In this document: positions 18,348 through 28,164 of the stretch, one piece after another | Position numbering within the stretch: the stretch's first letter is position 1 | How the letters are laid out: every line of letters starts with the position of its first letter | Assembly: GCF_038500265.1 (NCBI RefSeq) | Contig: NZ_CP150637.1 | Location: forward strand, 1,525,001 to 1,589,000 | Length of the DNA stretch: 64,000 bases | Direction of reading: 5' to 3' | Source of the DNA: Ignatzschineria larvae DSM 13226 | Lineage (GTDB): Bacteria; Pseudomonadota; Gammaproteobacteria; Cardiobacteriales; Wohlfahrtiimonadaceae | Notes under the pieces: generated by a model | What the model was told of the DNA's origin: nothing | The model's database searches: none | The model's input: the letters and a program-made list of their open reading frames with translations, nothing else | Translations under genes and position numbers: made by a program

Positions 18348-18601
18348 GCTTAAGCTATTAACCATTCTCTGCCTGCAACTAGCATCATGAATATATCGTT
18401 ACGCAACAGAATCTACATTGATAATTCAACTCAAGTTATGTTATCACTATAGTTAATCAATAATACTATTTGCAATAAATGTCACCGATAGTACAGATGC
18501 TACAAGCAACAATTATAACAACATGCTTGATTTATAATGAATCACGCTTGCATTATAACTACATAATAAAATAACACTTAAAATAACAATGGAGAATTGA
18601 G

Positions 18602-19696
18602 ATGAAACGCCGGCAATTTATAGCAAAAGCAGGAGTAATCGCAGGCGCTACAATGGCTTCAAGCGCGATTGCACAAACCAATACCCCCAAAATTAAATGG
18701 CGTATGACCACGAGCTTCCCGAGAAACTTAGATCTACTCTATGGAACATCTCAGCGGCTCGCTGATTCTGTCTATGCTATGACTAATGGAGAGTTTGAAA
18801 TTCAAGTCTTTGCACCAGGAGAGATTGTCCCCTCAACACAAGTATTTGATGCGGTACAAAATGGTACTGTTGAAATGGGTCACTCTACCTCTAATTACTA
18901 CCATGGTAAAAATAAAGCCCTCTCTATTGATACTTGCTTACCCTTTGGACTAACTACTCGTATGCAAAATGCCTGGTATTATGCTGGAGGCGGTACAGAA
19001 ATTCTTCGGGAACTCTTTGCAAAATATAATATTGTCAACTTCCCTGGCGGTAACTCTAATACTCAAATGGGAGGTTGGTTTCGTAAAGAGGTGAAGACAG
19101 TTGCCGATCTTAAAGGCCTTAAATTCCGCATCCCAGGATTTGGTGGAGAGATCTTTTCTCGCTTAGGAGCAATTCCCCAAAATATCGCAGTCGGCGATAT
19201 CTACTCATCGTTAGAGAAAGGCACCATTGATGCAACCGAGTTTGTAGGTCCTTATGATGATGAAAAATTAGGTCTGCAATCAGTGGCTCCGTACTACTAT
19301 ACGCCGGGATTCTGGGAAGGATCAGCGATGCTCACTTTCTATGTCAATCAAGATGCATGGGGGGCACTGCCGGAGCAGTATAAGATCATCTTTGAAAGGG
19401 CCGCAGCGGAAGCGAATATGTGGATGTCCGCTCAATATGATGCAAAAAGCCCTGAAGCCTTAGCAACAGTCATCCAAAATGGCGCCAAACTTCGCTCGTT
19501 CTCCAAAGAGATTCTCCAAGCCGCTTATGATGTTGCACAGGAGATCTATGCTGAAGAGTCTGAAGTAAATGAGGATTTCCGCAAAATATATAGCCATTGG
19601 AAAGATTTTCTCAACAAAGAGTATCAATGGTTTAGGGTCAATGAAAACATTTTCCAACAATTTATGTTTTCACAACTGAGAAAACAGAGAGCTTAA
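18602..19696 (+). CDS. TRAP substrate-binding protein, TakP-like (first copy)
   Basis: 364 residues. The N-terminus MKRRQFIAKAGVIAGATM is a twin-arginine-type signal, so it is likely exported folded. The mature protein has the DctP fold and the marks of TakP, the 2-oxo acid-binding member: NFPGGNSNTQMGGWFRKEV, GLKFRIPGFGGEI, and EFVGPYDDEKLGLQSVAPYYYTPGFWEG. It delivers substrate to DctQM. A second, very similar copy follows 256 bp later, and both lie downstream of the permease genes with their own leader. Confidence 0.92.
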   Translation: MKRRQFIAKAGVIAGATMASSAIAQTNTPKIKWRMTTSFPRNLDLLYGTSQRLADSVYAMTNGEFEIQVFAPGEIVPSTQVFDAVQNGTVEMGHSTSNYYHGKNKALSIDTCLPFGLTTRMQNAWYYAGGGTEILRELFAKYNIVNFPGGNSNTQMGGWFRKEVKTVADLKGLKFRIPGFGGEIFSRLGAIPQNIAVGDIYSSLEKGTIDATEFVGPYDDEKLGLQSVAPYYYTPGFWEGSAMLTFYVNQDAWGALPEQYKIIFERAAAEANMWMSAQYDAKSPEALATVIQNGAKLRSFSKEILQAAYDVAQEIYAEESEVNEDFRKIYSHWKDFLNKEYQWFRVNENIFQQFMFSQLRKQRA

Positions 19697-19952
19697 TATG
19701 ACACCTATATACTGTTATCTCTATTTATTAGAGTGGTAACAGCTATTCTTCCCGTACATTTATTTAGAGTATCTATTAAGATACAGTGGTTAAAATAGAC
19801 CACAGTATAAATAAAAATGATTATTGATCCCCAATAAAGCTGATCTATATCATATTATTTGGATTCTTATTGCATAGAATAGATAATGCGGGAATAAATA
19901 GACTCACAATCGCTATTACAATAAAAACTAACAATAAATCTGGAGCAATAAC

Positions 19953-21056
19953 ATGAAACGTCGATCTTTTATCAAGACAGCAGGGACAACCGCAGCACTC
20001 TCCGGAGTGATCGCCGCAAGCAGTATCAGCCGTGCAGATTCCTTGCCTAAAATTCGTTGGCGTTTAACCGCTGGATTTCCTAAAAACCTTGATATTTTAT
20101 TCGCAGCTTCCACTATGCTTGCGGATAAACTTGCGCGATTAACCAATGGTCAATTCGAAATTCAAGTCTTTGCCCCTGGAGAACTCGTTCCTGCTAATCA
20201 AGTATTTGATGCAGTATCACAAGGTACCGTAGAAATTGGGCATACTGCCTCTTATTACTATCACGGCAAAAATTCTGCTCTTTCTATTGACACCGTGCTC
20301 CCCTTTGGAATGAGCGCAAGAATGCAAAATGCTTGGTTTTATGCCGGTGGTGGATTAGAGATCCTCCGCAAAGTCTTTGCACAATACAATATTATTAACT
20401 TTCCCGGCGGTAATACAACCGCACAAATGGGAGGCTGGTTCCGTAAAGAAGTTAAAACACTTGAAGATCTCAAAGGTTTAAAATTCCGCATCCCTGGTTT
20501 TGGTGGGGAGATTCTTTCTCGACTCGGCGTTATTCCCCAAAGTATTCCTGCGAGTGATGTCTACTCATCCTTAGAAAAAGGCACCATTGATGCAGCAGAA
20601 TTTGTCGGGCCTTATGATGATGAAAAACTAGGATTACAATCTGTTGCCCCCTATTACTACACGCCAGGATTTTGGGAAGGCTCTGCTACAACCTCCTTTT
20701 ATGTCAATCAAGACAAATGGCAAGAGTTGCCCCCACTCTACCAAGAACTCTTTACGACAGTATGTGCTGAAATTAATCAATGGATGATTGCCCAATATGA
20801 TGCAAAAAATCCTCCGGCACTTGCCACCCTAACACAAAATGGTGCTAAACTACGTTCCTTTTCTAAAGAGATTTTGGAGGCATCTTACAATGTTGCCCAA
20901 AAAATCTATGAAGAAGAATGTAACAAGAATCCTGACTTCAAAATGGTCTATGACCATTGGAGAGCTTTTCTAAACCAAGAATACCAATGGTTTAGAATCA
21001 ATGAAAATATCTTCCAAAGTTTCATGGCCTCGCAAATTCGTAAGCAAAATAGATAA
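19953..21056 (+). CDS. TRAP substrate-binding protein, TakP-like (second copy)
   Basis: 367 residues with an RR signal (MKRRSFIKTAGTTAALSGV). It matches the first copy along its whole length, with the same NFPGGN...QMGGWFRKEVKT, GFGGEI and EFVGPYDDEKLGLQSVAPYYY blocks, but differs at many positions in the N-terminal lobe and signal. The pair therefore arose by tandem duplication and has diverged, perhaps giving two specificities for one permease. The 256-bp gap before it has no gene. Confidence 0.92.
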   Translation: MKRRSFIKTAGTTAALSGVIAASSISRADSLPKIRWRLTAGFPKNLDILFAASTMLADKLARLTNGQFEIQVFAPGELVPANQVFDAVSQGTVEIGHTASYYYHGKNSALSIDTVLPFGMSARMQNAWFYAGGGLEILRKVFAQYNIINFPGGNTTAQMGGWFRKEVKTLEDLKGLKFRIPGFGGEILSRLGVIPQSIPASDVYSSLEKGTIDAAEFVGPYDDEKLGLQSVAPYYYTPGFWEGSATTSFYVNQDKWQELPPLYQELFTTVCAEINQWMIAQYDAKNPPALATLTQNGAKLRSFSKEILEASYNVAQKIYEEECNKNPDFKMVYDHWRAFLNQEYQWFRINENIFQSFMASQIRKQNR

Positions 21057-21133
21057 GATGTAAGCTGAATTTAAATTAGAGTTCAGGTATAATCTGCATA
21101 GAATTTTTTTTATCAAAATATAGTGATTATAAA

Positions 21134-21700
21134 ATGGCAACATATACAACAAATCAATTTAAAAGTGGGTTAAAAATCATGCTTGATGGAGATCCTTGCT
21201 CTATCATCGAAAATGAGATGGTTAAACCTGGCAAAGGTCAAGCTTTTAACCGCGTTAAAATTCGTAACCTCAAAACAGGTCGCGTCATCGAAAAAACTTT
21301 CCGTTCGGGCGAATCTGTGGAGGGCGCAGATGTGATCGACGTGGAATTACAATATCTCTACAATGATGGCGAGTTTTGGCACTTCATGAATCCTGCAACA
21401 TTTGATCAAGTTGCAGCGAATGAAAGCGCAGTTACTGATACTAAAAAGTGGCTCAAAGAGCAAGATATGTGTACCGTAACGCTCTATAACGGCACACCGC
21501 TCTCTGTAACACCTCCTAATTTTATTGAAATGGCCATTATTGAAACGGATCCTGGTTTAAAAGGGGATACTGCTGGAACAGGTGGTAAGCCAGCAACGTT
21601 AGAGTCAGGCGCTGTTGTACGAGTACCGCTTTTTGTACAAATTGGTGAAGTAATTAAAGTCGATACCCGCACGGGCGAGTATGTGTCACGTGTAAAATAA
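21134..21700 (+). CDS. efp: Elongation factor P
   Basis: 188 residues, full length. The N-terminal KOW-like domain carries the tip loop [13 protein letters not shown] whose lysine (K34 in E. coli) is beta-lysylated by EpmA/EpmB; the C-terminal signature [19 protein letters not shown] is present. EF-P rescues ribosomes stalled at polyproline. Only about 30 bp separate it from petA, so efp may be cotranscribed with the bc1 genes, which is not the usual neighbourhood. Confidence 0.97.
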   Translation: MATYTTNQFKSGLKIMLDGDPCSIIENEMVKPGKGQAFNRVKIRNLKTGRVIEKTFRSGESVEGADVIDVELQYLYNDGEFWHFMNPATFDQVAANESAVTDTKKWLKEQDMCTVTLYNGTPLSVTPPNFIEMAIIETDPGLKGDTAGTGGKPATLESGAVVRVPLFVQIGEVIKVDTRTGEYVSRVK

Positions 21701-21733
21701 ATAAAAGTAAAATTTTAAATGGAGACGAAGAAC

Positions 21734-22333
21734 ATGAGTTCGGAGAATGTGAATCATAAAAGGAGACGAGTCCTAAGCTACGCAACTGTTGCTGTAGCCG
21801 CCTTTGGTGCAGGATTCTTGGGGGTTCCTTTTGTAAAATCGTGGATGCCTAGCCAACGTGCTAAAAGTGCAGGTGCCCCCGTTGAAGTAGATCTTTCTAA
21901 ACTCTCTCCCGGAGAATTACTCCGTGTTGAGTGGCAAGGAAAGCCTGTTTGGGTTTTAAACCGTACTGAAGCTATGCTCGAACGCTTATCAACCGCGCCT
22001 GCTGATGCATTAGTAGATCCTACTTCTAAAAGTGATCAACAACCTCCGTATGCACAAAATGAGTTTCGTTCTATTAAACCTGAATACCTCATCTTAGTAG
22101 GTATTTGTACGCATTTAGGATGTTCACCCACCTTTAGACCTGAAGTTGCACCTGCAGATTTGGGTCCTAACTGGCGTGGTGGATTCTTCTGTGCATGTCA
22201 TGGCTCAAGATTTGATTTAGCGGGGCGCGTTTTCAAAAACCTCCCTGCCCCAATTAACCTTCTTGTTCCTGATCACTACTACAAAACAGATAACTTAATT
22301 GTTGTCGGTACTAGCGGGGAGGGAGTTGCGTAA
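21734..22333 (+). CDS. petA: Ubiquinol-cytochrome c reductase Rieske Fe-S subunit
   Basis: About 199 residues. An N-terminal membrane anchor with a twin-arginine-like KRRRVLSYATVAVAAFGAGF segment is followed by the periplasmic Rieske domain with CTHLGC and CACHGSRFD, the ligands of the 2Fe-2S cluster. It takes the first electron from ubiquinol in the bc1 complex. The frame also opens at 21719, but the ATG at 21734 has GGAG about ten bases upstream. Its stop overlaps the start of petB (TAATG). Confidence 0.95.
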   Translation: MSSENVNHKRRRVLSYATVAVAAFGAGFLGVPFVKSWMPSQRAKSAGAPVEVDLSKLSPGELLRVEWQGKPVWVLNRTEAMLERLSTAPADALVDPTSKSDQQPPYAQNEFRSIKPEYLILVGICTHLGCSPTFRPEVAPADLGPNWRGGFFCACHGSRFDLAGRVFKNLPAPINLLVPDHYYKTDNLIVVGTSGEGVA

Positions 22334-23616
22334 TGGCTACGACTAAAACAAATGGAAAATCAAGATTAGAGCGTTTAGGGGATTGGATTGATTATCGTAT
22401 CCCGTATAAACGTGCTCTAAAAACACACGTCACTGAATATTATGCGCCTAAGAACTTTAACTGGCTCTATGTCTTCGGTGTTTTAGCGGGTGTTGTACTA
22501 GTAAATCAAATCCTAACAGGTATCTGGTTAGTAATGTATTATAAGCCCGATGGCGCTTTAGGTCCTACTGGGATTCCTATTGCCTATGCTTCGCTTGAAA
22601 CGGCTGTGATGCGAGATGCAAACTGGACTTGGCTCATACGCTATATGCATGCAGTCGGTGCATCGATGTTCTTTATCGTCATCTATATGCATATGTTCCG
22701 CGGTTTAATTTACGGTTCACATCGTAAACCTCGCGAACTTGTATGGATCTTCGGTATGTTAATCTACCTCGTACTGATGGCTGAGGCCTTTATGGGATAC
22801 GTTCTGCCCTATGGTCAGATGTCATTCTGGGGTGCACAGGTTATTATATCTCTCTTTGGTGCAATCCCTTACATTGGAGATACATTAGTAACGGGTATCC
22901 GTGGTGACTTCGTGATCTCTGAAGCAACCTTAAGCCGTTTCTTTGCGCTTCATGTGATTGCACTGCCACTTGTCTTAGTAGGCTTAGTTGTGGCACATAT
23001 CCTTGCACTTCACCAAGTAGGTTCTAATAATCCAGATGGTATCGAAATTAAAGATAATCTCGATGAAAATGGCAAACCGCTTGATGGTATTCCGTTCCAT
23101 CCTTACTACACAGTACATGATACTTTTGCAGTAGGTATTTTCCTCATCTTCTTCGCATTAATCATCTTCTATATGCCAGATATGTATGGATTATTCCTCG
23201 AATCTCCAAACTTTGAGCCAGCTAACCCATTGGCAACCCCGGCACATATTGCACCTGTTTGGTACTTTACGCCTTACTATACAATTTTACGTGCGGTTCC
23301 ATCATGGTTCGGTACACAAATTTGGGGTGTTATAGCAATGGGCGCTTCAATTGCAGTTCTATTTGCCCTTCCTTGGTTAGATAGAAGCCCAGTACGTTCG
23401 ATTCGCTATAAAGGTGCATTTATTAAAATCATGATCGCACTCTTTGTAATCTGCTTTATCGTACTTGGTTACTTAGGTGTTGTACCTGCTAACGATACTC
23501 GTACACTCGTTGCTCGTATCTGTACTGTCTACTATTTTGTCTTCTTCCTTGGTATGCCATGGTGGTCAAGATGGGGTAAAGTTAAACCAGTTCCAACAAG
23601 GGTGACAATGAAATGA
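22333..23616 (+). CDS. petB: Ubiquinol-cytochrome c reductase cytochrome b
   Basis: 427 residues with eight membrane helices and paired haem histidines (RYMHAVGAS and HVIALPL regions), plus the Qo-site PEWY-equivalent, here APVWYFTPYYTILRAVPS. It carries haems bL and bH and recycles quinol in the inner membrane. Translational overlap of 4 bp with petC. Confidence 0.96.
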   Translation: MATTKTNGKSRLERLGDWIDYRIPYKRALKTHVTEYYAPKNFNWLYVFGVLAGVVLVNQILTGIWLVMYYKPDGALGPTGIPIAYASLETAVMRDANWTWLIRYMHAVGASMFFIVIYMHMFRGLIYGSHRKPRELVWIFGMLIYLVLMAEAFMGYVLPYGQMSFWGAQVIISLFGAIPYIGDTLVTGIRGDFVISEATLSRFFALHVIALPLVLVGLVVAHILALHQVGSNNPDGIEIKDNLDENGKPLDGIPFHPYYTVHDTFAVGIFLIFFALIIFYMPDMYGLFLESPNFEPANPLATPAHIAPVWYFTPYYTILRAVPSWFGTQIWGVIAMGASIAVLFALPWLDRSPVRSIRYKGAFIKIMIALFVICFIVLGYLGVVPANDTRTLVARICTVYYFVFFLGMPWWSRWGKVKPVPTRVTMK

Positions 23617-24440
23617 GAAAAATCATAACATTACTTACTAGTAGCCTTCTGATGGTTTTGGCCGCAGCTACGGCCAATGCACAGACATCTGAAGCACTGA
23701 CAGCTCAAGCACTTGATGCTTTAGGTGAACCACAAATCAATATCAAAAACTATGAGTCATTACAATCTGGTGCTCGTCTTTACGTTGACTACTGCTTAGC
23801 TTGTCACTCATTAGAGTTTCAACGCTATAACATTACAGCTAGAGATATTGGCTTACAAGAAGAAGATATTCAGAAGTTAGTCAATACAGGTAGCTATGAT
23901 CCTCGTGAAGCTGAGTTTATTAAAACAAAAGATGGTGATTTAATTCATACAGCTATGGATCGTCGCGATGCAAAAGTCTGGTTAGGTGTTTCTCCTCCTG
24001 ATCTTTCGACCATTGCTCGCGCTAAAGGTCCTGACTATGTATTTAAGTATCTTCTCTCTTTCTATGAAGATCCTAGTCGCCCTACGGGTATGAATAATAT
24101 TGCCTTCCCAAATGCCGGGATGCCAAACGTATTAGCTGAATTACAAGGGATTCATCAACCTGTCATTGAGAAAGTTGCGATTGGTGAATGTGATATGAAT
24201 AATCCTGATGAGTGTCAATTTGAAGATGTAGTTATCGGCGTTGAAAAGGTTTCAGATGGCGCGATGACTGAACTTGAATTCCGTAAAGCTGTAAATGATG
24301 TCACTAACTTCTTAACCTATGTTTCAGAGCCAGCGCAATTAGAGCGCCAAAAATATGGCCCATGGGTTCTTGGCTTCTTAGTGATCTTTACTATTCTTGC
24401 TTACGCACTTAACCGTGAATATTGGAAAGATGTTAAGTAA
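23613..24440 (+). CDS. petC: Ubiquinol-cytochrome c reductase cytochrome c1
   Basis: 275 residues. A signal peptide (MRKIITLLTSSLLMVLAAAT) precedes a haem c motif CLACH near residue 60; a methionine ligand is likely in NNIAFPNAGMPNVL. A C-terminal membrane helix (GFLVIFTILAYALNREYWKDV) anchors it. It passes electrons from the Rieske protein to soluble cytochromes c, including possibly the peroxidase at 2.5 kb. Last gene of petABC, followed by a strong terminator. Confidence 0.96.
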   Translation: MRKIITLLTSSLLMVLAAATANAQTSEALTAQALDALGEPQINIKNYESLQSGARLYVDYCLACHSLEFQRYNITARDIGLQEEDIQKLVNTGSYDPREAEFIKTKDGDLIHTAMDRRDAKVWLGVSPPDLSTIARAKGPDYVFKYLLSFYEDPSRPTGMNNIAFPNAGMPNVLAELQGIHQPVIEKVAIGECDMNNPDECQFEDVVIGVEKVSDGAMTELEFRKAVNDVTNFLTYVSEPAQLERQKYGPWVLGFLVIFTILAYALNREYWKDVK

Positions 24441-24478
24441 TTTACATTTTTTCATGTTACAACAGGAACTATAAATCA

Positions 24479-24511
24479 GTAAGGAGCAATTATTTTTAGT
24501 TGCTCCTTACT
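24479..24511 (+). terminator. Hairpin between petC and sspA
   Basis: Perfect stem GTAAGGAGCAA / TTGCTCCTTAC with a 10-base loop ends the pet transcript. The 3' side is followed by TTGTGATT, only modestly T-rich, so some read-through into sspA is possible. Confidence 0.75.
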
Positions 24512-24534
24512 TGTGATTAAGGAGATCATAAATT

Positions 24535-25143
24535 ATGTCAACAAGACGAACAGGTTTTACACTATTTACAGAAAAGAATTCTTTAGATGGTGATCGAGTT
24601 AAGGTAACCTTGCTAGAAAAAAATATTACTTGTGAAACAGTGGTTGTCGATCCTAATAATCCGCCGGGAGATTTGTTAGAAGTTAACCCTCAAGTTATTC
24701 TTCCAACCCTTATTACTCGAGAAATTGCGATTTATCATACAGACACAATTTTAGAATTTTTAGATGAACGCTTCCCTCATCCACCACTTTTACCCAATGA
24801 TCCAATTTTGAGAGCTAAATTCCGTTTAACCCTTAAAACCATTGTAAATGATTGGTATCCTCTCATCGAGAAGCTCATTGGCCGGAAAACAGCAGATAAT
24901 AAGACTAACAAAGCCATTGCTGATCTTTTAGTTGCTTATGCCCCCCTTTTTAGTCAGACGAACTATTTTCAAAGTGACGATTTCTCACTGATTGATGCCA
25001 CAATTGCACCTTTTCTCTGGTGGGTAAAATATCTAGATATTCCACTTCCTAAAAAAGCACAGCCAGTACTAGACTATTACGATCGCTTGCAAGAAAAAGA
25101 GAGTGTCAAATTAGCTTTTGATAAAAAAGAGAAGACTGTCTAA
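24535..25143 (+). CDS. sspA: Stringent starvation protein A
   Basis: 202 residues with a thioredoxin-like N-terminal domain and an all-alpha GST-like C-terminal domain (LEFLDERFPHPPLLPNDP is typical). SspA binds RNA polymerase-sigma70 and helps cells survive starvation and acid; it has no glutathione transferase activity. petABC-sspA-sspB is the standard gammaproteobacterial order. Confidence 0.92.
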   Translation: MSTRRTGFTLFTEKNSLDGDRVKVTLLEKNITCETVVVDPNNPPGDLLEVNPQVILPTLITREIAIYHTDTILEFLDERFPHPPLLPNDPILRAKFRLTLKTIVNDWYPLIEKLIGRKTADNKTNKAIADLLVAYAPLFSQTNYFQSDDFSLIDATIAPFLWWVKYLDIPLPKKAQPVLDYYDRLQEKESVKLAFDKKEKTV

Positions 25144-25321
25144 TCCCACACCTCTTCTACCTAATAGTAGAGACTCAAGAGTACTCATCATATAAATAGT
25201 AGTAATATAATAAATATAGACATAAATCTACTCCACAATATTGGAGTAGATCTATTTTAATTCATTGATGAAATTTAGCATTCACCCATTTTTCAAAAGC
25301 TTTAATAAGATAACTGATATG

Positions 25322-25834
25322 ATGACTTCCAATAAGCCCTATTTTATACGCGCATTATATGAATGGATTTTAGATAATGATTGCACTCCCTACATTGTTG
25401 TCGATGCAACGCTACCCTTTGTCGATGTTCCCCGGCAATTTGTTCATGATGGCAAAATTATCTTAAATATTCTCCCCTCTGCAACGCATAACTTGAATTT
25501 AGGCGATGACTGGATTACTTTCTCTGCCCGTTTTTCTGGAGTACCTCAGAATATCAACATTCCTATTGGTGCAGTTGCAGCCATCTATGCACAGGAAAAT
25601 GGCGAAGGAATGGGATTCCAGACAGAAGCACTTAACGAAGAGAATCTTGACATTATCAAAGAAAATCAATCTCTCTCCATAAGCAAAAAAGAGAAAGCAA
25701 AGCAGAAAGGGCCTAAATTAGGGATTATCTCCTCGAAACAAGATGAAGAGCATAAAAAAAGTGAAGATGATAATACACCGTCTCCTAATGACAAAGGCCC
25801 AGGTCCTAAAGGTGGCTTGAAAATTGTCAAATAA
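25322..25834 (+). CDS. sspB: ClpXP adaptor SspB
   Basis: About 170 residues. The substrate-binding domain begins TSNKPYFIRALYEWILDN and includes PYIVVDATLPFVDVP and IPIGAVAAIYAQENGEGM. An acidic, flexible linker with Lys/Pro leads to the C-terminal ClpX-binding tail (GGLKIVK), so both functional ends are intact. It tethers ssrA-tagged proteins to ClpXP. The frame extends 19 codons upstream, but comparison with known SspB favours one of the two ATGs at 25319/25322. Confidence 0.92.
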   Translation: MTSNKPYFIRALYEWILDNDCTPYIVVDATLPFVDVPRQFVHDGKIILNILPSATHNLNLGDDWITFSARFSGVPQNINIPIGAVAAIYAQENGEGMGFQTEALNEENLDIIKENQSLSISKKEKAKQKGPKLGIISSKQDEEHKKSEDDNTPSPNDKGPGPKGGLKIVK

Positions 25835-25848
25835 GCTGAGGTACTACC

Positions 25849-26541
25849 ATGAATGAGCGTTCAAAGTCCAATCAGCTTGAGCCCAAAGATCATGCTGCAC
25901 TACAAGATCTCATTCTCATTCATGGGCTCTATCAAAATAGCTGGGTAATGCGTATTTTAGGAAAACGCCTTAATCAGTTAGGCTATAGAATCCATTATTT
26001 CAATTATCCTACACTACGCGCAGATATAAATCACAATGTCGAACTATTTCATCAATATCTACAAACATTCACCAAACCTTATGCGATTATTGCTCATAGT
26101 TTAGGGGGACTGATCACCTACCAGGTTGCACATCAATATCAGCCATCGCTATTGCAAAAAGTAATCGCAATTACACCGCCTTTTCAAGGATCAGATATTG
26201 CTCAATATTTAGTAGATCATCATGCAGATTACCTTCTAGGAAAAGCTAAAACAGCATTATTAAAACGGGATAACAAACTAAAATGGGAATTATCAACAAC
26301 CCCTCTAGGAGTCATTGCCGGCACACAAAATATTGGCCCTTCCTATCTATTATTAGAACAAATTGTTAAAAGCCATAGTCATGATGAGCTGAGTGATGGA
26401 ACTGTCTATCTCAAAGAGACTCAAATTGAAGGGATGACTGACTTTACCACTATCAATCGCTCTCACACGATGACGCTTTTCGATAACCGCACTCCCCTAT
26501 TATGCGATCACTTTCTTCGTTACAATTCCTTTAAGTACTAG
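25849..26541 (+). CDS. Alpha/beta hydrolase (lipase-like)
   Basis: 230 residues. An oxyanion-side motif LILIHGLYQNSW and the nucleophile elbow AHSLGG are clear; a catalytic His is likely in NRSHTM near the C-terminus, and an Asp in LSDGTVYL. No signal peptide, so it is cytoplasmic. The LSDGTV...H arrangement is like small esterases and PGAP1-type lipases, but the substrate is unknown. It lies 14 bp after sspB and is probably cotranscribed. Confidence 0.8.
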   Translation: MNERSKSNQLEPKDHAALQDLILIHGLYQNSWVMRILGKRLNQLGYRIHYFNYPTLRADINHNVELFHQYLQTFTKPYAIIAHSLGGLITYQVAHQYQPSLLQKVIAITPPFQGSDIAQYLVDHHADYLLGKAKTALLKRDNKLKWELSTTPLGVIAGTQNIGPSYLLLEQIVKSHSHDELSDGTVYLKETQIEGMTDFTTINRSHTMTLFDNRTPLLCDHFLRYNSFKY

Positions 26542-26646
26542 AATACTTCTATCTGATCAATTTCTAATTCATATCCAATATATTCCATACCCAATATAAT
26601 TGGATCGTAACCTAAAACCTTAACAAGACTCCATCGCAAGCAATAT

Positions 26647-28062
26647 CTACTCTACCCCTAGAACCTTCGCATTAATAATACCATCTGCAACTTTAATCGA
26701 TAATTGATCGCCGCTTTGTACCTGGGTAATACTCTTCACAATCTTGGTCGTCTCTTCTGAAGTTGTTACGGAATACCCTCGCAATAATACATTCAATGGA
26801 CTCAGCAACGTCAATTTTTCAACACTAAATTGGAACGCTTGCCGGTATTGTTCTAGTTTCATTTGCATTGATCTCGTTAAGTGTAATGCTAGCTCCTCTT
26901 TTGTACTGGCTAGTAGCTGATATTTCCGTTGTAATAGCTGTAACGTTAAGCGCTGTTCTAACGTCGATAACTTCTGCTTGTCTTTAGAAAGGCGAGATTG
27001 CAATTGATGATTAAGTCGGTGTTGATGATAAATCAATTGCTGACGAAAGTGTTGTAACTGTAGTTTTGGCTCTTTGAGCTGTAAGCGATGATAATAATAT
27101 TGGACCTTCGAACGTTGAGCCTCGATTTTAGTGACTATTCTTGCAATTAACTGCTCCTGATATTCGGCTAATATCTGATATAACTCATCCTTTGATTGTG
27201 AAGAATATTTAGCCGCAATCGAGGGTGTTGGCGCTCTAAGATCAGCGACAAAATCAGCAATTGTAGTATCCGTTTCATGACCCACGCCGGTAATAATCGG
27301 AATATGAGATGCAAAAATCGCACGAGCAACGACCTCTTCATTGAAACACCATAAATCTTCAATACTACCGCCCCCACGGATCACTAACAGTAGATCGCAA
27401 CTATTCTCACGATTAGCTCTTTCAATGGCACTTGCGATCTCCATTTCCGCACCGTTACCCTGCACTCTTGTTTCATAAAACGTTAAAGGAATATCCGGTC
27501 GGTGTTGCCGAAATACATTCAATACATCTTGTAGAGCTGCCGCCGTCGGAGATGTAATGATCCCAATTCTCTTTGGGTGTTTAGGAACGGCTTTCTTGTG
27601 TTCAAGTGCGAATAGACCTTCTTGTGCTAACTTTAGTTTCAGCGCTTCAAATTGTAGATGTAGATCTCCTTTGCCCGCTTCTTCCACACGAGAAATCACT
27701 AATTGATATTCTCCTCTCGGAGCATAGACAGTGATTTTGCCTGTGACTTTCACTTTTTGTCCATTTTGAATAAGCGCACGATAAAGCATAGCTTGGGAAC
27801 GCCAGATAACGCCTTTGACAACGGCTTGATCATCTTTTAAATTAAAATAGATATGCCCAGATTGCGGAAAAGCGGCATTAGAAATCTCCCCTTCGACTTG
27901 GCAGTAGAAAAGATTCCCTTCTAATAGCTCCCGAATAGTGGCATTTAATTTTGAGACACTCATCACAGAAGAGGGACCTAATGAATTATCAATAGCGTCA
28001 TCTCTATCAACTATTGATTGACTTGTTCTCTGATCCCATAGATCTGGGCGTTTTCCTACCAT
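26647..28062 (-). CDS. xseA: Exodeoxyribonuclease VII large subunit
   Basis: 471 residues. N-terminal OB fold (VEGEISNAAFPQSGHIYFNLKDD), catalytic core with GIITSPTAAALQD, RGGGSIEDLWCFNEE and GVGHETDTTIADFVADLRAPTPS, then a long coiled coil. With XseB it degrades single-stranded DNA. The chosen start adds about 30 residues before the usual N-terminus; it has AAGGA 8 bases upstream, while the inner ATG at 27963 has no good ribosome-binding site. Confidence 0.95.
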   Translation of the reverse strand: MVGKRPDLWDQRTSQSIVDRDDAIDNSLGPSSVMSVSKLNATIRELLEGNLFYCQVEGEISNAAFPQSGHIYFNLKDDQAVVKGVIWRSQAMLYRALIQNGQKVKVTGKITVYAPRGEYQLVISRVEEAGKGDLHLQFEALKLKLAQEGLFALEHKKAVPKHPKRIGIITSPTAAALQDVLNVFRQHRPDIPLTFYETRVQGNGAEMEIASAIERANRENSCDLLLVIRGGGSIEDLWCFNEEVVARAIFASHIPIITGVGHETDTTIADFVADLRAPTPSIAAKYSSQSKDELYQILAEYQEQLIARIVTKIEAQRSKVQYYYHRLQLKEPKLQLQHFRQQLIYHQHRLNHQLQSRLSKDKQKLSTLEQRLTLQLLQRKYQLLASTKEELALHLTRSMQMKLEQYRQAFQFSVEKLTLLSPLNVLLRGYSVTTSEETTKIVKSITQVQSGDQLSIKVADGIINAKVLGVE

Positions 28063-28164
28063 TTATACAATCCTTCAGCTGATCAAATCTAAATATCTAA
28101 GTGAAAAATATCTAAGTGAATTAGAGTAATTATAGTCATTTTGACAAATTCTAGTGAGTCAATA

